Shown one piece after another: positions 15,423-26,076 of a stretch of 64,000 bases of DNA. The stretch is from Pseudomonas pseudonitroreducens (GTDB lineage: Bacteria > Pseudomonadota > Gammaproteobacteria > Pseudomonadales > Pseudomonadaceae): assembly GCF_021603645.1 (NCBI RefSeq), contig NZ_BQHJ01000005.1:62001-126000 (forward strand), written 5' to 3'. A model generated the notes under the pieces. The model was not told where the DNA came from. It saw only the letters and a list, made by a program, of their open reading frames with translations, and did not search any database. The position numbers and the translations under genes were made by a program. Position 1 is the stretch's first letter, and every line of letters starts with the position of its first letter.

Positions 15423-16916
15423 CTATCGGCTGGCGGACGCTTCCGCCGGCGGCGTGCCGCCGCCCAGCGCCTTGCACAGGGCGATCAGCGTCAGGCGCAG
15501 CTGGGTATCGCTGTCCACCACGTCGCGGCGTGATTGCAGGTAGGCGCGCTGGGCGTCCAGTTCCACCAGGAAATCGGTGAGGCCACCGGCATAGCGGGCC
15601 TTGGCCATGCCATAGGCGGCGTCGCTGCTGCGCAGCTTTTCCTGCAGGCGCTGGTTGCGCTGGCGTTCGGCACCGTAGTGGCTCAGTGCATCGTCGACTT
15701 CCTGCCAGGCCTTGAGCACGGTCTGCTGGTAGGACACGGCGGCTTCCTGCTGTTCCAGCTTGCGCAGGTTGATCTGCGAACGGCGCCGGCCATTGTCGAA
15801 GATCGGCAACGACAGGCTCGGCCCGACACTCCAGGTGCGGCTGCCCCAGTCGCTGAACTTGCCATCCTCCACCGATTCGTAACCGAAGTTCGCGCCCAGG
15901 CGAATACTCGGATAGAGGTCGGCCACGGCCACGCCGATGTTGGCGGTGGCGGCATGCAGTTGGGCTTCGGCGGCGCGGATGTCCGGGCGCCGGCGAGCCA
16001 CTTCCGAGGGCAGGCCGAGGCTCAGGTCCGGGGTCTGCGGCGCGTTCTGCGCGACGGGTTTCAGGTCCTCGCGCAGGCTGCCCGGTTCGGCGCCGATGAG
16101 TACGCCGATCTGGTTGATCGCCGCGCTTTCGCTGGCCTGCAGTTGCGGCAGGCTGGAGCGCAGTTCGGCGAGTTGGCCGCGCTGGCGTTCGACGTCGAAG
16201 TCGTCCACCAGGCCGCCGTCGGCGCGCACCTGGATCAATTGCATGGACTCCTCGGTGGCGGCGATGTCCTGCTGCGCCACGGCAATTTGCTGCTGCACGC
16301 CGCGCAGCTCGAAGTAGCTGCGCGCCAGTTCCGCCGAAACGCCCAGGCGGGTTTCCTCGAACATCGCCTGCTGCGCATCGACGCTGGCATCGGCGGCCTC
16401 GACGGAGCGACGGATGCGGCCCCACAGGTCGGGTTCCCACGAAGCGTCGAAGCCAGCCTGGTAGAGCGTGAAGGGCTCGGCCAGGACCTTGGCGATCTGG
16501 TCGCTGTCACCGGTCGGTGCGATGCGCTGGATCATCAGGGCGTTGGAGCCGTTCTCGCTCAGGCGCTGGCGATTCACCGCGGCCGAAGCGTTGACGTCGA
16601 CGCCGCGCTGGGCCGCCACCATCTGCCGCTGCATGCGGCTCTGGGCGAAGCGCAGCACGGCGGTCTTGAGGTCCGGGCTGGCCTTGTCGGCGCGGCGTTG
16701 CAGGTTGTTCAGTACCGGGTCGTTGAACAGGCTCCACCAGTCCGCGCCGAGGCGGGTGCTGCCTTCGGCCGGATGCAACTGGCCGCTGCCGGAGTGGGCG
16801 GCCTGCCAGCTGGCCGGCGTCTGGGTTTTCGGCGCCTCGTAGTCGGGGCCCACGGCGCAACCGGCGAGGCTGCTACCCAGCAGGGCCAGGGAGACGAAAC
16901 GGAAAGTGAGGTTCAT
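15423..16916 (-). CDS. Outer-membrane efflux lipoprotein, NodT/OprM type
   Basis: Trimeric outer-membrane channel for tripartite export. The 497-residue protein has a lipoprotein signal with the lipobox LAGC (Cys20) followed by AVGPDYEAP, the standard opening of NodT-family factors, and two OEP repeats (long helices around 60-250 and 270-480, with SLGLPSEVARRRPDIRAAEAQLHAA at the repeat border). The ATG at 16916 is chosen over a GTG nine bases earlier because the ribosome site AAGAGG is correctly spaced for it. It ends the export operon that begins at 22349, so it is probably the dedicated exit duct of the ABC exporter. Confidence 0.9.
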   Translation of the reverse strand: MNLTFRFVSLALLGSSLAGCAVGPDYEAPKTQTPASWQAAHSGSGQLHPAEGSTRLGADWWSLFNDPVLNNLQRRADKASPDLKTAVLRFAQSRMQRQMVAAQRGVDVNASAAVNRQRLSENGSNALMIQRIAPTGDSDQIAKVLAEPFTLYQAGFDASWEPDLWGRIRRSVEAADASVDAQQAMFEETRLGVSAELARSYFELRGVQQQIAVAQQDIAATEESMQLIQVRADGGLVDDFDVERQRGQLAELRSSLPQLQASESAAINQIGVLIGAEPGSLREDLKPVAQNAPQTPDLSLGLPSEVARRRPDIRAAEAQLHAATANIGVAVADLYPSIRLGANFGYESVEDGKFSDWGSRTWSVGPSLSLPIFDNGRRRSQINLRKLEQQEAAVSYQQTVLKAWQEVDDALSHYGAERQRNQRLQEKLRSSDAAYGMAKARYAGGLTDFLVELDAQRAYLQSRRDVVDSDTQLRLTLIALCKALGGGTPPAEASASR

Positions 16917-16937
16917 GCCTGACACCCTCTTGCAGAC

Positions 16938-17246
16938 CTAGTCATCCGAAGTGTCCTCGAAGCGTCGCGCGACATAGCCCATCAGCAGGCCGCCGAAAAT
17001 GCCGATCACGCCGCAGGCCAGGCCCATGGAGCGGTTGGTCACCATGCCGACGTTCTTCACGTGGGTGGGCAGGCCCAGCAGGCCGATGAACAACAGCATC
17101 GCCGCCGACAAGGCGATCAGGTAGATGCCGCCGGCGCGCCAGGACTGGGTGGGAATGCCTTTCCTGCGGCAGTAGCGGTGGCCCAGCCAGAACGGCAGCA
17201 GAAGCTGAGTGATGAGGAAGACGATGAAGCTGCTGGTGTCGCTCAT
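16938..17246 (-). CDS. Small inner-membrane protein in the export operon
   Basis: A 102-residue protein with about three membrane segments (FIVFLITQLLLPFWLG near 6-21, IYLIALSAAMLLFIGLLGLP near 38-57, GLACGVIGIFGGLLMGYVA near 74-92) and a charged C terminus RRFEDTSDD. I do not recognise the family. It lies between the second permease gene and the NodT-type gene, all on the same strand with short gaps, so it is presumably co-transcribed. Whether it is part of the exporter is inference from position only. The ATG at 17246 begins the hydrophobic protein; the longer frame to 17288 has no ribosome site. Confidence 0.6.
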   Translation of the reverse strand: MSDTSSFIVFLITQLLLPFWLGHRYCRRKGIPTQSWRAGGIYLIALSAAMLLFIGLLGLPTHVKNVGMVTNRSMGLACGVIGIFGGLLMGYVARRFEDTSDD

Positions 17247-17312
17247 GGCTGTCCATTTCCGAAAAAGTCCCCTGCCAGGGTATTGCATTCGCTGGCCATG
17301 CCGGGTGACCCG

Positions 17313-18416
17313 TTACGCAAGCCGGTGGCGGAACAGCCACGAGGCAAGCGGCAAGGTGACGGCGGCGACCACCAGCATGGGGATCAGGTTGAGCCCCACG
17401 TCGGCCAGGGTCGCGCCTTCGAGGTAGACCCGCTGGATCAGGTCGATGCCGAAGCGCAGCGGGTTGGCGTAGGTCACGATCTGCAGGAACTCGGGCATGT
17501 TGCGCACCGGTGTGGCGAGGCCGGAGAGCAGCGTCAGCGGCATGATCAGCACGAAGGTGTAGAGCATTGCCTGCTGCATGTTCAGCGACACCGCGCTGAT
17601 CGACATGCCCAGCCCGACGCAGGCGATGGTGAAGACCGCCAGCCCTCCGTAGAGGTTGAACAGCGAGCCGGCCATGGGTATTCGGAACCAGAACAGCGCC
17701 ATCAGCAGCACCAGCGTGGCCTGCAGCATGCCGATCAGCAGCGGCGGAATGGCCTTGCCGAGCATGATTTCCAGCGGCGTGTAGGGCGTCACCAGCAACT
17801 GGTCGAAGGTGCCCTGTTCGCGCTCGCGGGCCACCGAGAGGGCGGTGAGCATCAGCGTCTGCATCATGCTCAGGGTGGCGATCAGCGCGGGGATCAGCGG
17901 CCAGCGGGTTTCCAGGTTGGGGTTGTACCAGGAGCGGCTGACCACGCTGATCGGCGCCGAGGCCAGGCCCTGCTCGCGGTTGAACTCATCCACCACCACG
18001 GCGAGCCCGGCGGCGGCGGAGCCGGCGGTGTTGGAGTTGCGGCCGTCGAGGATGACCTGGATCGGCGCCGGGTCGCCCTGGGCGAGGCGGGTCTGGAAGT
18101 CCGACGGGATGTGGATCACCAGCAGCGCCTTCTGCTCGTCGATCACCGTCTGGATTTCCTCCACGCGGGTGAGCGTTGCCACGCGGTGGAAGATGCCGCT
18201 GCCGTCCAGGCGAGAAATCAGGCGCGTGGAGGATTCGCTGTGGCTCAGGTCGAGCACGGCGTAGGGCGCGTCGTTGAGGTCGAAGGTCACCGCGTAGCCG
18301 AACAGCACGCTCTGCATCAGCACCGGCGCCACCAGCACGATGCGGTTGGCCGGGTCCTTGAGGATCACCAGCAGTTCCTTGCGCCACAGGTTGAGGATGC
18401 GCCAGAGGAATTCCAT
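17313..18416 (-). CDS. ABC-2 type permease, YbhR-like
   Basis: Inner-membrane subunit of an ABC exporter. The 367-residue protein has one N-terminal membrane segment (RIVLVAPVLMQSVLFGYAVT), a periplasmic domain of about 140 residues, and five to six C-terminal segments with the ABC-2 signature region AREREQGTFDQLLVTPYTPLE at about residues 198-218. The ATG at 18416 is followed by the typical RILNLWRKELLVILKDP. It lies 5 bp after the partner permease gene. In E. coli the equivalent set is YbhG-YbhF-YbhS-YbhR, a drug and cation exporter. Confidence 0.88.
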   Translation of the reverse strand: MEFLWRILNLWRKELLVILKDPANRIVLVAPVLMQSVLFGYAVTFDLNDAPYAVLDLSHSESSTRLISRLDGSGIFHRVATLTRVEEIQTVIDEQKALLVIHIPSDFQTRLAQGDPAPIQVILDGRNSNTAGSAAAGLAVVVDEFNREQGLASAPISVVSRSWYNPNLETRWPLIPALIATLSMMQTLMLTALSVAREREQGTFDQLLVTPYTPLEIMLGKAIPPLLIGMLQATLVLLMALFWFRIPMAGSLFNLYGGLAVFTIACVGLGMSISAVSLNMQQAMLYTFVLIMPLTLLSGLATPVRNMPEFLQIVTYANPLRFGIDLIQRVYLEGATLADVGLNLIPMLVVAAVTLPLASWLFRHRLA

Positions 18417-18421
18417 GTCAG

Positions 18422-19548
18422 TCAGTCCAGCCGCTTGCGCGTCACCAGCCGCGCCAGGCCCAGCAGGGCGACGGCGTAGGCGGCGAGGATGGCGCAGTTC
18501 TTGAAGATCATCGGCCAGAAGTCGCCGGCCAGGAACAGGGATTTCACCAGTTCCATGAAGTAGGTCGCCGGCAGCAGGTTGCCGATCACGCGGATGGCGG
18601 TCGGTACGTTGCGCAGGTCGAAGATGAAGCCCGAGAGCATCATCGCTGGCAGGAAGCTGGCGAGCAGGGCGATCTGGCTGGCGAGGAACTGGTTCTTGGT
18701 CACCGCCGAGATCAGCAGGCCGATGCCCAGCGCCACCAGCATGTAGAGCATGGAGGCGATCACCAGCACGATGAAGGAGCCGTAGATCGGCACGTCGAAC
18801 AGGAAGCGCGCGGCGAGCAGGCACAGCGCCAGGCCGATCATGCCGATGCCGAAGCAGGGGATGATCTTCGCCAGGAGGATTTCCACCGGCCGCACCGGCG
18901 TGACGAACAGCGCCTCCAGCGTGCCGCGTTCCCATTCGCGGGCCATCACCAGGGCGGTGAGGAAGGCGCCGACCAGGGTCATGATCAGCACGATCAGCCC
19001 CGGCACCAGGTACCAGGTGCTGGTGTTGGCGGCGTTGAACCACATGCGCTGGACGATGGTGACCGCGCCAGCCTGGCTCGCCGAACCGGCGCCACGGTCG
19101 GCCTGCTTCTCGGCGTAGCCGGCCAGTGCGCTGCTGACGTAGGTGGAGACGCTGGCGGCACGGGTGGCGTCCGAGCCCTGCACCAGCACCTGGATCTGCG
19201 CGTGGCCGTCGTTGAGGTTGCGGGTGAAATCGGAGGGGAACTGCACCACCGCGTCCACCTCGCGGGCGCGCATCAGTTTCTCGCCTTCGGCGTAGGAGCG
19301 TACGAGGTGCGGCTCCAGGTACTCGGTGCGGCTGATCCCGGCGGCCACGTCGCGGGCCACGGGGGAGGGGTCGTCGAGGACGATGGCGACGATGGCGCGC
19401 TTGACGTCCAGCGACAGGCCGTAGCCGAAGATCAGGATCAGCGCGATGGGCAGGCCGATGCCGATCAGCAGGTTGCTGCGGTCGCGCACCAGCTGCCGCA
19501 CTTCCTTGCGCGTCAGCGAGGCGAGGCGCCGCCAGAAGCCGCCGGCGC

Positions 19549-19552
<4 letters not shown>
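18422..19552 (-). CDS. ABC-2 type permease, YbhS-like
   Basis: Partner membrane subunit of the exporter, 376 residues, with the same architecture: SLTRKEVRQLVRDRSNL before the first membrane segment (GIGLPIALILIFGYGLS), a periplasmic domain, then a membrane bundle entered through AREWERGTLEALFVTPVRP. The two permeases differ enough to form a heterodimer. Its ATG at 19552 overlaps the stop of the ATPase gene (ATGA), which indicates translational coupling. Confidence 0.88.
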
Positions 19553-21347
<1,795 letters not shown>

Positions 21348-21348
<1 letters not shown>

Positions 21349-22349
21349 CAACGCGGCTCGTCGGCGAAGCGCACCGTGGCCGGCATGCCCAGGCGCAGGC
21401 GGTTGTCCGGGTCGGCGACCAGCACGCGCACTTCGTACACGAGGCTGGTACGCAGCTCTTCGGTCTGTACCGATTTCGGGGTGAACTCGGCCACCGAGGA
21501 GATGAAGCCGACATGGCCGTCGATGGCCTGGTCCGGGTGGCTGTCGGTGAACACCTGCGCCTTCATGCCCGGCTTGATGCGGCCCAGGTTGGTTTCGCTG
21601 ACGTAGGCGCGAATCCATTTTGGGTCGGTCAGCGCCAGTGAATACACCGGGCGCTGCGGCGAGGCCATGTCGCCGGGTTCCAGCAGGCGCGAGCGCACGG
21701 TGGCGTTCTGCGGCGCCTTGAGGTCGGCCTCGTCGAGGTTATGCTGCAGCAGCGCCACATCGGCGCGGGCGGCGGCGAGCTGGGCCTCGGCCTGGGCGAT
21801 GTCTTCCGCGCGCGGGCCGATCTGCGCCAGACGCAGGGATTTCTGGCGGTCTTCCAGCTCGGCCTGGGCAACTTTCTGCTGCGAGGTGGCGCTGTCGATG
21901 TCCTGCTGGCTGACGGCGCGGCCGCCGGGGCTGTTGGCGCGAATGCTCTGCAGGCGGCGCAGCTGGGTGGTGGCGAGGTCGAGCTGGGCGCGGGCGGCCT
22001 TGTCCTGCGCCTTGGCGCGGTCGATATCCTCGGGGCGCGAGCCGTTCTTCAGGCGCAGCAGGTTCTGCTCCTGGGCGGCGATCTGCGCCTGGGCCTTGTC
22101 GATCTGCAGGCGCAGGGTGCGCGTGTCGAGGCTGGCCAGCACATCGCCGGCTTTCACCGCATCGCCTTCCTCGACGTTCATCCTGGCGATGCGCTCGCTG
22201 CCGGTGAAGGCCAGCGACACCTGGCGGATGTCCACGTTGCCGTAGAGCACCAGGCGTTTGTCATCACTCTCGCGCGAGTGCAGGTACCACCACACTCCGC
22301 CCCCCAGCAGCAGCGCCACCAGCGCTACCAGCACCAGCTTCTTAGGCAT
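21348..22349 (-). CDS. HlyD-family membrane fusion protein, YbhG-like
   Basis: Periplasmic adaptor that links the inner-membrane ABC exporter to the outer-membrane factor. The 333-residue protein has an N-terminal anchor (LVLVALVALLLGGGVWWYL at 4-22), a biotinyl/lipoyl half near ARMNVEEGDAVKAGDVLASLD, a long coiled coil (about 75-200) and the second half with KAPQNATVRSRLLEPGDM. It is the first gene of the export operon; the ATG at 22349 follows GGAAGG. Upstream is a 391-bp gene-free stretch that must contain the promoter. Confidence 0.9.
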
Positions 22350-22740
22350 GCAGGCCTTCCCTGTTTCGTGACAGCCCGGTGAAGGATAGACAGTTCCACG
22401 CGAAGCATGAGGACCTGTATCAATGGCGAAACGCTCTAGCCCGCAGGGTCGGCCGTTTCGATGACCGTTCGGCAGCTGCAGGGAGCGAAGGTTTCAACTG
22501 AATGCTGCGCTGTCTCGACCGTCTCGGCGGGCCTTGCGGAGGAGCAAATCACCCCGCGGATCAACGAGCGTCTCGCTCCGTGACAGGGCGAGCCAGGGGT
22601 GAATCTGCTCGCGAACGCTTTTGGAGTGGGACGATTCCCGAGCAAGCGCGCTCCTGCAAAAGTGGCGCTTCGTCAGCTCCCGATCCCGCGGCCGGATTGC
22701 CTGATAGCGTGGAGTGACACCCCCTCATGGAGATACCGCC
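22350..22740. other. Gene-free region between divergent export operon and small gene
   Basis: Contains the presumed promoter of the export operon and a degenerate REP-like segment (about 22608-22660, with ctgctcgcgaacg and cgagcaagcgcgctcctgc). No supported ORF or clear operator was found. Confidence 0.55.
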
Positions 22741-22971
22741 ATGGGCACCGAGACTTCCTTGCTGGCCGATCACCCTCACTCCTGGCGCCTGCGCGCCCTG
22801 CGGATGCAGTGGTTTGGCCTGGTGTTGCTGTTCCTGGCCGCAGCCCTTGCGGCGTTGACCGACTTTCTGCAGCAGGGCGGCGGTGTGGCGACCATCGTCG
22901 CATTCGCCGTGGCGGGCTTGCTGGCGCTGGTGGTGGCACGGGTGATCCTGCTGAGGCCCAGGCCAGCGTAG
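22741..22971 (+). CDS. Small two-segment membrane protein
   Basis: A 76-residue protein that I do not recognise, with two hydrophobic segments (MQWFGLVLLFLAAALAALTD near 23-42 and GGVATIVAFAVAGLLALVVA near 46-65) and basic ends. The ATG at 22741 has GGAG eight bases upstream; the frame is open to 22714 without a ribosome site. The stop codon TAG at 22969-22971 is formed by the first bases of a REP-like repeat (22968-22991), so the repeat has inserted at, or created, the gene end. Confidence 0.55.
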   Translation: MGTETSLLADHPHSWRLRALRMQWFGLVLLFLAAALAALTDFLQQGGGVATIVAFAVAGLLALVVARVILLRPRPA

Positions 22972-22991
22972 GAGCGGACTCCGTCCGCGAT
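22968..22991. repeat. Palindromic repeat 'gtaggagcggactccgtccgcgat'
   Basis: Single copy of the second REP-like family, with the palindromic core cggac/gtccg. Others are at 7963-7985, 41298-41363, 48991-49082, 50169-50260, 53074-53141 and 54946-54970. Confidence 0.85.
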
Positions 22992-23023
22992 TGGCCTCCG
23001 TCAACGCCGCTGTCCGCGCGGGC

Positions 23024-23212
23024 TCACCGTCGCGGAATCGACTGCACCTGCGGCTGCATCTGCTGCTGCGGAATCCGCTGGTAGCCCATCTGTCCGTCGT
23101 CCATGGGCGGCGGTGGCGGGGCGTCGGGGTGGCCGTTGTTGCCGCCGCAGGACGAGCCGCCGAGCAGCACGGCCAGCGCGCCGACCAGCAGCAGGAGGGT
23201 GGACTTGCGCAT
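23024..23212 (-). CDS. Small proline-rich exported protein, possible lipoprotein
   Basis: A 62-residue protein with a hydrophobic N-terminal signal (KSTLLLLVGALAVLLGG) followed by SSCGGNNG, so Cys22 may be a lipid-attachment site although the residues before it are not a classic lipobox. The rest is Pro- and Gln-rich (DAPPPPPMDDGQ, PQQQMQPQ), with no fold expected. The ATG at 23212 has a GGGGAG site upstream. It is convergent with the preceding small gene. No function can be given. Confidence 0.5.
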   Translation of the reverse strand: MRKSTLLLLVGALAVLLGGSSCGGNNGHPDAPPPPPMDDGQMGYQRIPQQQMQPQVQSIPRR

Positions 23213-23434
23213 GTCGATGCTCCCCGGTGAAGCCTGGTTTCAGTGAACGCGAAATCGCGGCCGGAGGATGGCTGGCCTGACGAATGGAGGCCCCTGCAAC
23301 ACTACGGCCGGGAGGGCCTGGCGATTGCTCGAAACTCCGCCGCACGGGGCTGCGCGCGCTCGTGCAGATCGCCAGCGCTCAGCCATACTCATCCGGACCA
23401 CCTGGGCGTTGGGCCCGGGATCAAGGAGTATGGG

Positions 23435-23818
23435 ATGCTCGACTACGTTGCCCTGGGGATACTCATATTTGCCGCCGTGGTGCTGTTCTACGGCATCATC
23501 ATGCTGCATGACATTCCCTACGAGATCGCGGTGCATCGCGATCATCCCCACCAGGACGCGATCCACGCGGCCGGTTGGGTCAGCTTGTTCACCCTGCATG
23601 CGCTCTGGCCGTTCCTCTGGATCTGGGCCATGTTGTACCGCAAGGACCGCGGCTGGGGCTTTCACCATGGCAGGACGCCGCAGGCCGAGGCGGAGTATCT
23701 CGAGGGGCAGCTGGCCGAACTGCGCCAGCGCCTGGAGGTGCTGGAAGGGCGCACGGCTGCCGCCGCTGCCGAGCCTCCGCCAGCGCCTGCACCATCGCAA
23801 CCGGGCGGGGAGGGCTGA
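23435..23818 (+). CDS. DUF3302 membrane protein, YiaW-like
   Basis: A 127-residue inner-membrane protein with two segments (YVALGILIFAAVVLFYGIIML near 4-24 and WVSLFTLHALWPFLWIWAML near 47-66), the connecting IPYEIAVHRDHPHQDAI typical of the DUF3302 family, then a coiled-coil tail (AEAEYLEGQLAELRQRLEVLEG) and a Pro/Ala-rich end. In E. coli YiaW is encoded next to the HlyD-like YiaV, as here. The ATG at 23435 has AAGGAG six bases upstream; the long open frame upstream is rejected. The 3-bp gap to the next gene implies one operon. Confidence 0.82.
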   Translation: MLDYVALGILIFAAVVLFYGIIMLHDIPYEIAVHRDHPHQDAIHAAGWVSLFTLHALWPFLWIWAMLYRKDRGWGFHHGRTPQAEAEYLEGQLAELRQRLEVLEGRTAAAAAEPPPAPAPSQPGGEG

Positions 23819-23821
23819 CGC

Positions 23822-24781
23822 ATGGACCTGTTGCTGATCCTCACCTACACCGCCATCTGCATCGCCATCTTCAAGATATTCCGCATCCCACTGAACAAAT
23901 GGACCGTGCCCACCGCCGTACTCGGCGGCGTGGTGCTGATCGGCGCGCTGATCTTCACCATGAACTACAACCACCCGTACTCCGAGGTGGCGCGTTCCTA
24001 CTTCGTCTCTACCCCGGTAATCCCGGTGGTGACTGGCCAGGTGATCGAAGTGCCGGTGAAGGGCAACCAGATGATCGAGAAGGGCACGGTGCTGTTCCGC
24101 ATCGATCCCAAACCGTTCCAGCTGAAGCTGGACTCGATCAAGGCGCAACTGGTGTCGGCGCGTGCCGACCAGTCCCGCGCCCGCGAGCTGGCGCTGCGCA
24201 ACGTCGGCAACAAGCGCGATGTCGACCTGACCACCGCGCGTGTCGATGACCTGAATGCCCAACTGGCGCTCGCCCAGTTCAACCTCGACAACACCGTGGT
24301 GCGTGCGCCATCCCGAGGCTTCGTCACCCATGTGTCGCTGCGTCCGGGGATGATGGCGACACGCCTGCCGTTGCGCCCGTCGATGGTCTTCGTGCCGGAC
24401 GAGGGGCAGTATTTCGCCGCCTGGATGCGGCAGAACAGCCAACTGCGCCTGACCGCCGGGGACGAGGCGGAAGTCGCCTTCGACGGGATTCCCGGCAAGG
24501 TCTTCAGCGGCAAGGTGAAACAGGCGATCGGGGTGATCGGCGAGGGCCAGATTCAGCCCTCGGGCACTTTGCTCAGCTATACCGGATCACCGCCGGCGGG
24601 GCGTGTGCCGGTGATCATCGAGATTACCGATCCGGACTATGCCCAGTACGCCAACCTGATGCCCGGTGGTGCTTACGGCCAGGCGGCGATCTACAGCGAG
24701 CATTTCCACCATGTGGCGATCATGCGCAAGATTCTCCTGCGCATGGCGGCCTGGATGAACTACATCTTCCCGTTCCACTGA
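23822..24781 (+). CDS. HlyD-family membrane fusion protein, YiaV-like
   Basis: A 319-residue adaptor with two N-terminal membrane segments (LLLILTYTAICIAIFKIF and VPTAVLGGVVLIGALIFTM), then the barrel half VIPVVTGQVIEVPVKGNQMIEKGTVLF with the lipoyl-like turn, a short coiled coil (about 95-150), and the returning half VRAPSRGFVTHVSLRPGMMA. No ABC or MFS pump gene is adjacent, as also in E. coli YiaVW. The exported substrate is unknown; the paired DUF3302 protein may replace the usual pump anchor. Confidence 0.85.
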   Translation: MDLLLILTYTAICIAIFKIFRIPLNKWTVPTAVLGGVVLIGALIFTMNYNHPYSEVARSYFVSTPVIPVVTGQVIEVPVKGNQMIEKGTVLFRIDPKPFQLKLDSIKAQLVSARADQSRARELALRNVGNKRDVDLTTARVDDLNAQLALAQFNLDNTVVRAPSRGFVTHVSLRPGMMATRLPLRPSMVFVPDEGQYFAAWMRQNSQLRLTAGDEAEVAFDGIPGKVFSGKVKQAIGVIGEGQIQPSGTLLSYTGSPPAGRVPVIIEITDPDYAQYANLMPGGAYGQAAIYSEHFHHVAIMRKILLRMAAWMNYIFPFH

Positions 24782-24841
24782 TCCGCCCCCGCGCTGCGGC
24801 CGCCCGGCCGCAGCCGTTCCTTCCGCAGTCACCGCAAAATT

Positions 24842-24921
24842 GTAGGAGCGAGCTTGCTCGCGAACCGCTTGATGCCTGGAGCTGCCGGGCAGACATGGTT
24901 CGCGAGCAAGCTCGCTCCTAC
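24842..24921. repeat. Inverted pair of REP-like 'gcgagcttgctcgc' repeats
   Basis: gtaggagcgagcttgctcgc plus gaacc at 24842-24866 faces ggttcgcgagcaagctcgct plus cctac at 24897-24921 around a 30-bp centre. The orientation is opposite to the pair at 8276-8347. It separates the YiaWV pair from the next operon. Confidence 0.9.
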
Positions 24922-25085
24922 AGGCACGCTTCAGCCTTGCGCTGGCGTGCCTGTCATGAAATGAAAAGCCCCTGTCGCACCATGTGAAGCTGCCCGCCCG
25001 GCCCCTGCCTATTGTCCGCTCAAAGGGCGCTTGCCCGCTCCAAACCAAAGCGCCCACAACAACAAGACAACTGGAGATTCCGGCC

Positions 25086-26066
25086 ATGGCCAAAGCCGTT
25101 CGTTTCTATGAAACAGGGGGACCCGAAGTCCTGCGTTACGAGGACGTGGAGGTCGGCGAGCCCGGCCTGGGGCAAGTGCGCATCCGCCATGTGGCGGTGG
25201 GCCTGAATTACGCCGACACCTACTTCCGCAATGGCACCTACGCCGTTCCGCTGCCCAGCGGCATGGGCGTGGAAGCCGCCGGCGTGGTGGTGGCGGTGGG
25301 CGAGGGCGTGACCAACGTCGTGCCCGGCGACCGCGTGACCTACACCGGCTTCATCAACACCCTTGGCGCCTACAGCACCGAGCGCCTGGTGCCGGCGGCG
25401 CCGCTGATCCGTCTGCCGGAGAACATCGCCTTCGAAACGGCCGCCGCCATGACCATGCGCGGCCTGACCTCGGCCTACCTGCTGCGCCGCATCCATGACT
25501 TCAAGCCCGGCCAGAGCATCCTGCTGCACGCGGCTGCCGGTGGTGTCGGGCTGATCGTCGCGCAGTGGGCCAAGCTGCTCGGCCTGCGGGTGATCGGTAC
25601 CGTTTCCAGCGAGGCCAAGGCCGAAGTGGCCTTCGCCCACGGCTGCGAGCAGGTCATCAACTACAGCCACGAGGGGGTCGCCGAGCGCGTGCGCGAACTC
25701 ACCGACGGGCGTGGCGTGGACGTGGTCTTCGACAGCGTCGGCAAGGACACCTTCATGACTTCCCTGGAGTCGCTCAAGCGCCGCGGCCTGATGGTCTGCG
25801 TCGGTACCGCGTCGGGCCCGATCCCGCCGTTCGATCCGGTGCTGCTGGCGATGAAGGGCTCGATCTTCCTCACTCGCCCGGCCCTGGCGGACTACATCGC
25901 CGATCCGGCGGAAAAGATGGCGTTGCTGGACGAGCTGTTCACCCACGTGGGCAATGGCGACATTCGCATCGAGATCAACCAGCACTACGCGCTGGAAGAT
26001 GCCGTGCAAGCCCACCGCGACCTCGAGTCGCGCAAGACCACCGGCTCGTCGATCTTCGTCATCTGA
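25086..26066 (+). CDS. NADPH:quinone oxidoreductase-like medium-chain dehydrogenase
   Basis: A 326-residue zinc-free medium-chain reductase. The catalytic domain begins FYETGGPEVLRYEDVEVGEP; the cofactor site HAAAGGVGLIVAQWAKLLG is near 142-160, and the quinone-reductase signature region LNYADTYFRNG is near 40-50. No zinc-binding cysteines are seen. The ATG at 25086 follows CTGGAG; the longer frame is rejected. It is the first of seven plus-strand genes (to 31399) and may reduce a quinone or an enone intermediate of that pathway. Confidence 0.88.
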   Translation: MAKAVRFYETGGPEVLRYEDVEVGEPGLGQVRIRHVAVGLNYADTYFRNGTYAVPLPSGMGVEAAGVVVAVGEGVTNVVPGDRVTYTGFINTLGAYSTERLVPAAPLIRLPENIAFETAAAMTMRGLTSAYLLRRIHDFKPGQSILLHAAAGGVGLIVAQWAKLLGLRVIGTVSSEAKAEVAFAHGCEQVINYSHEGVAERVRELTDGRGVDVVFDSVGKDTFMTSLESLKRRGLMVCVGTASGPIPPFDPVLLAMKGSIFLTRPALADYIADPAEKMALLDELFTHVGNGDIRIEINQHYALEDAVQAHRDLESRKTTGSSIFVI

Positions 26067-26076
26067 GGGCGCCGCC

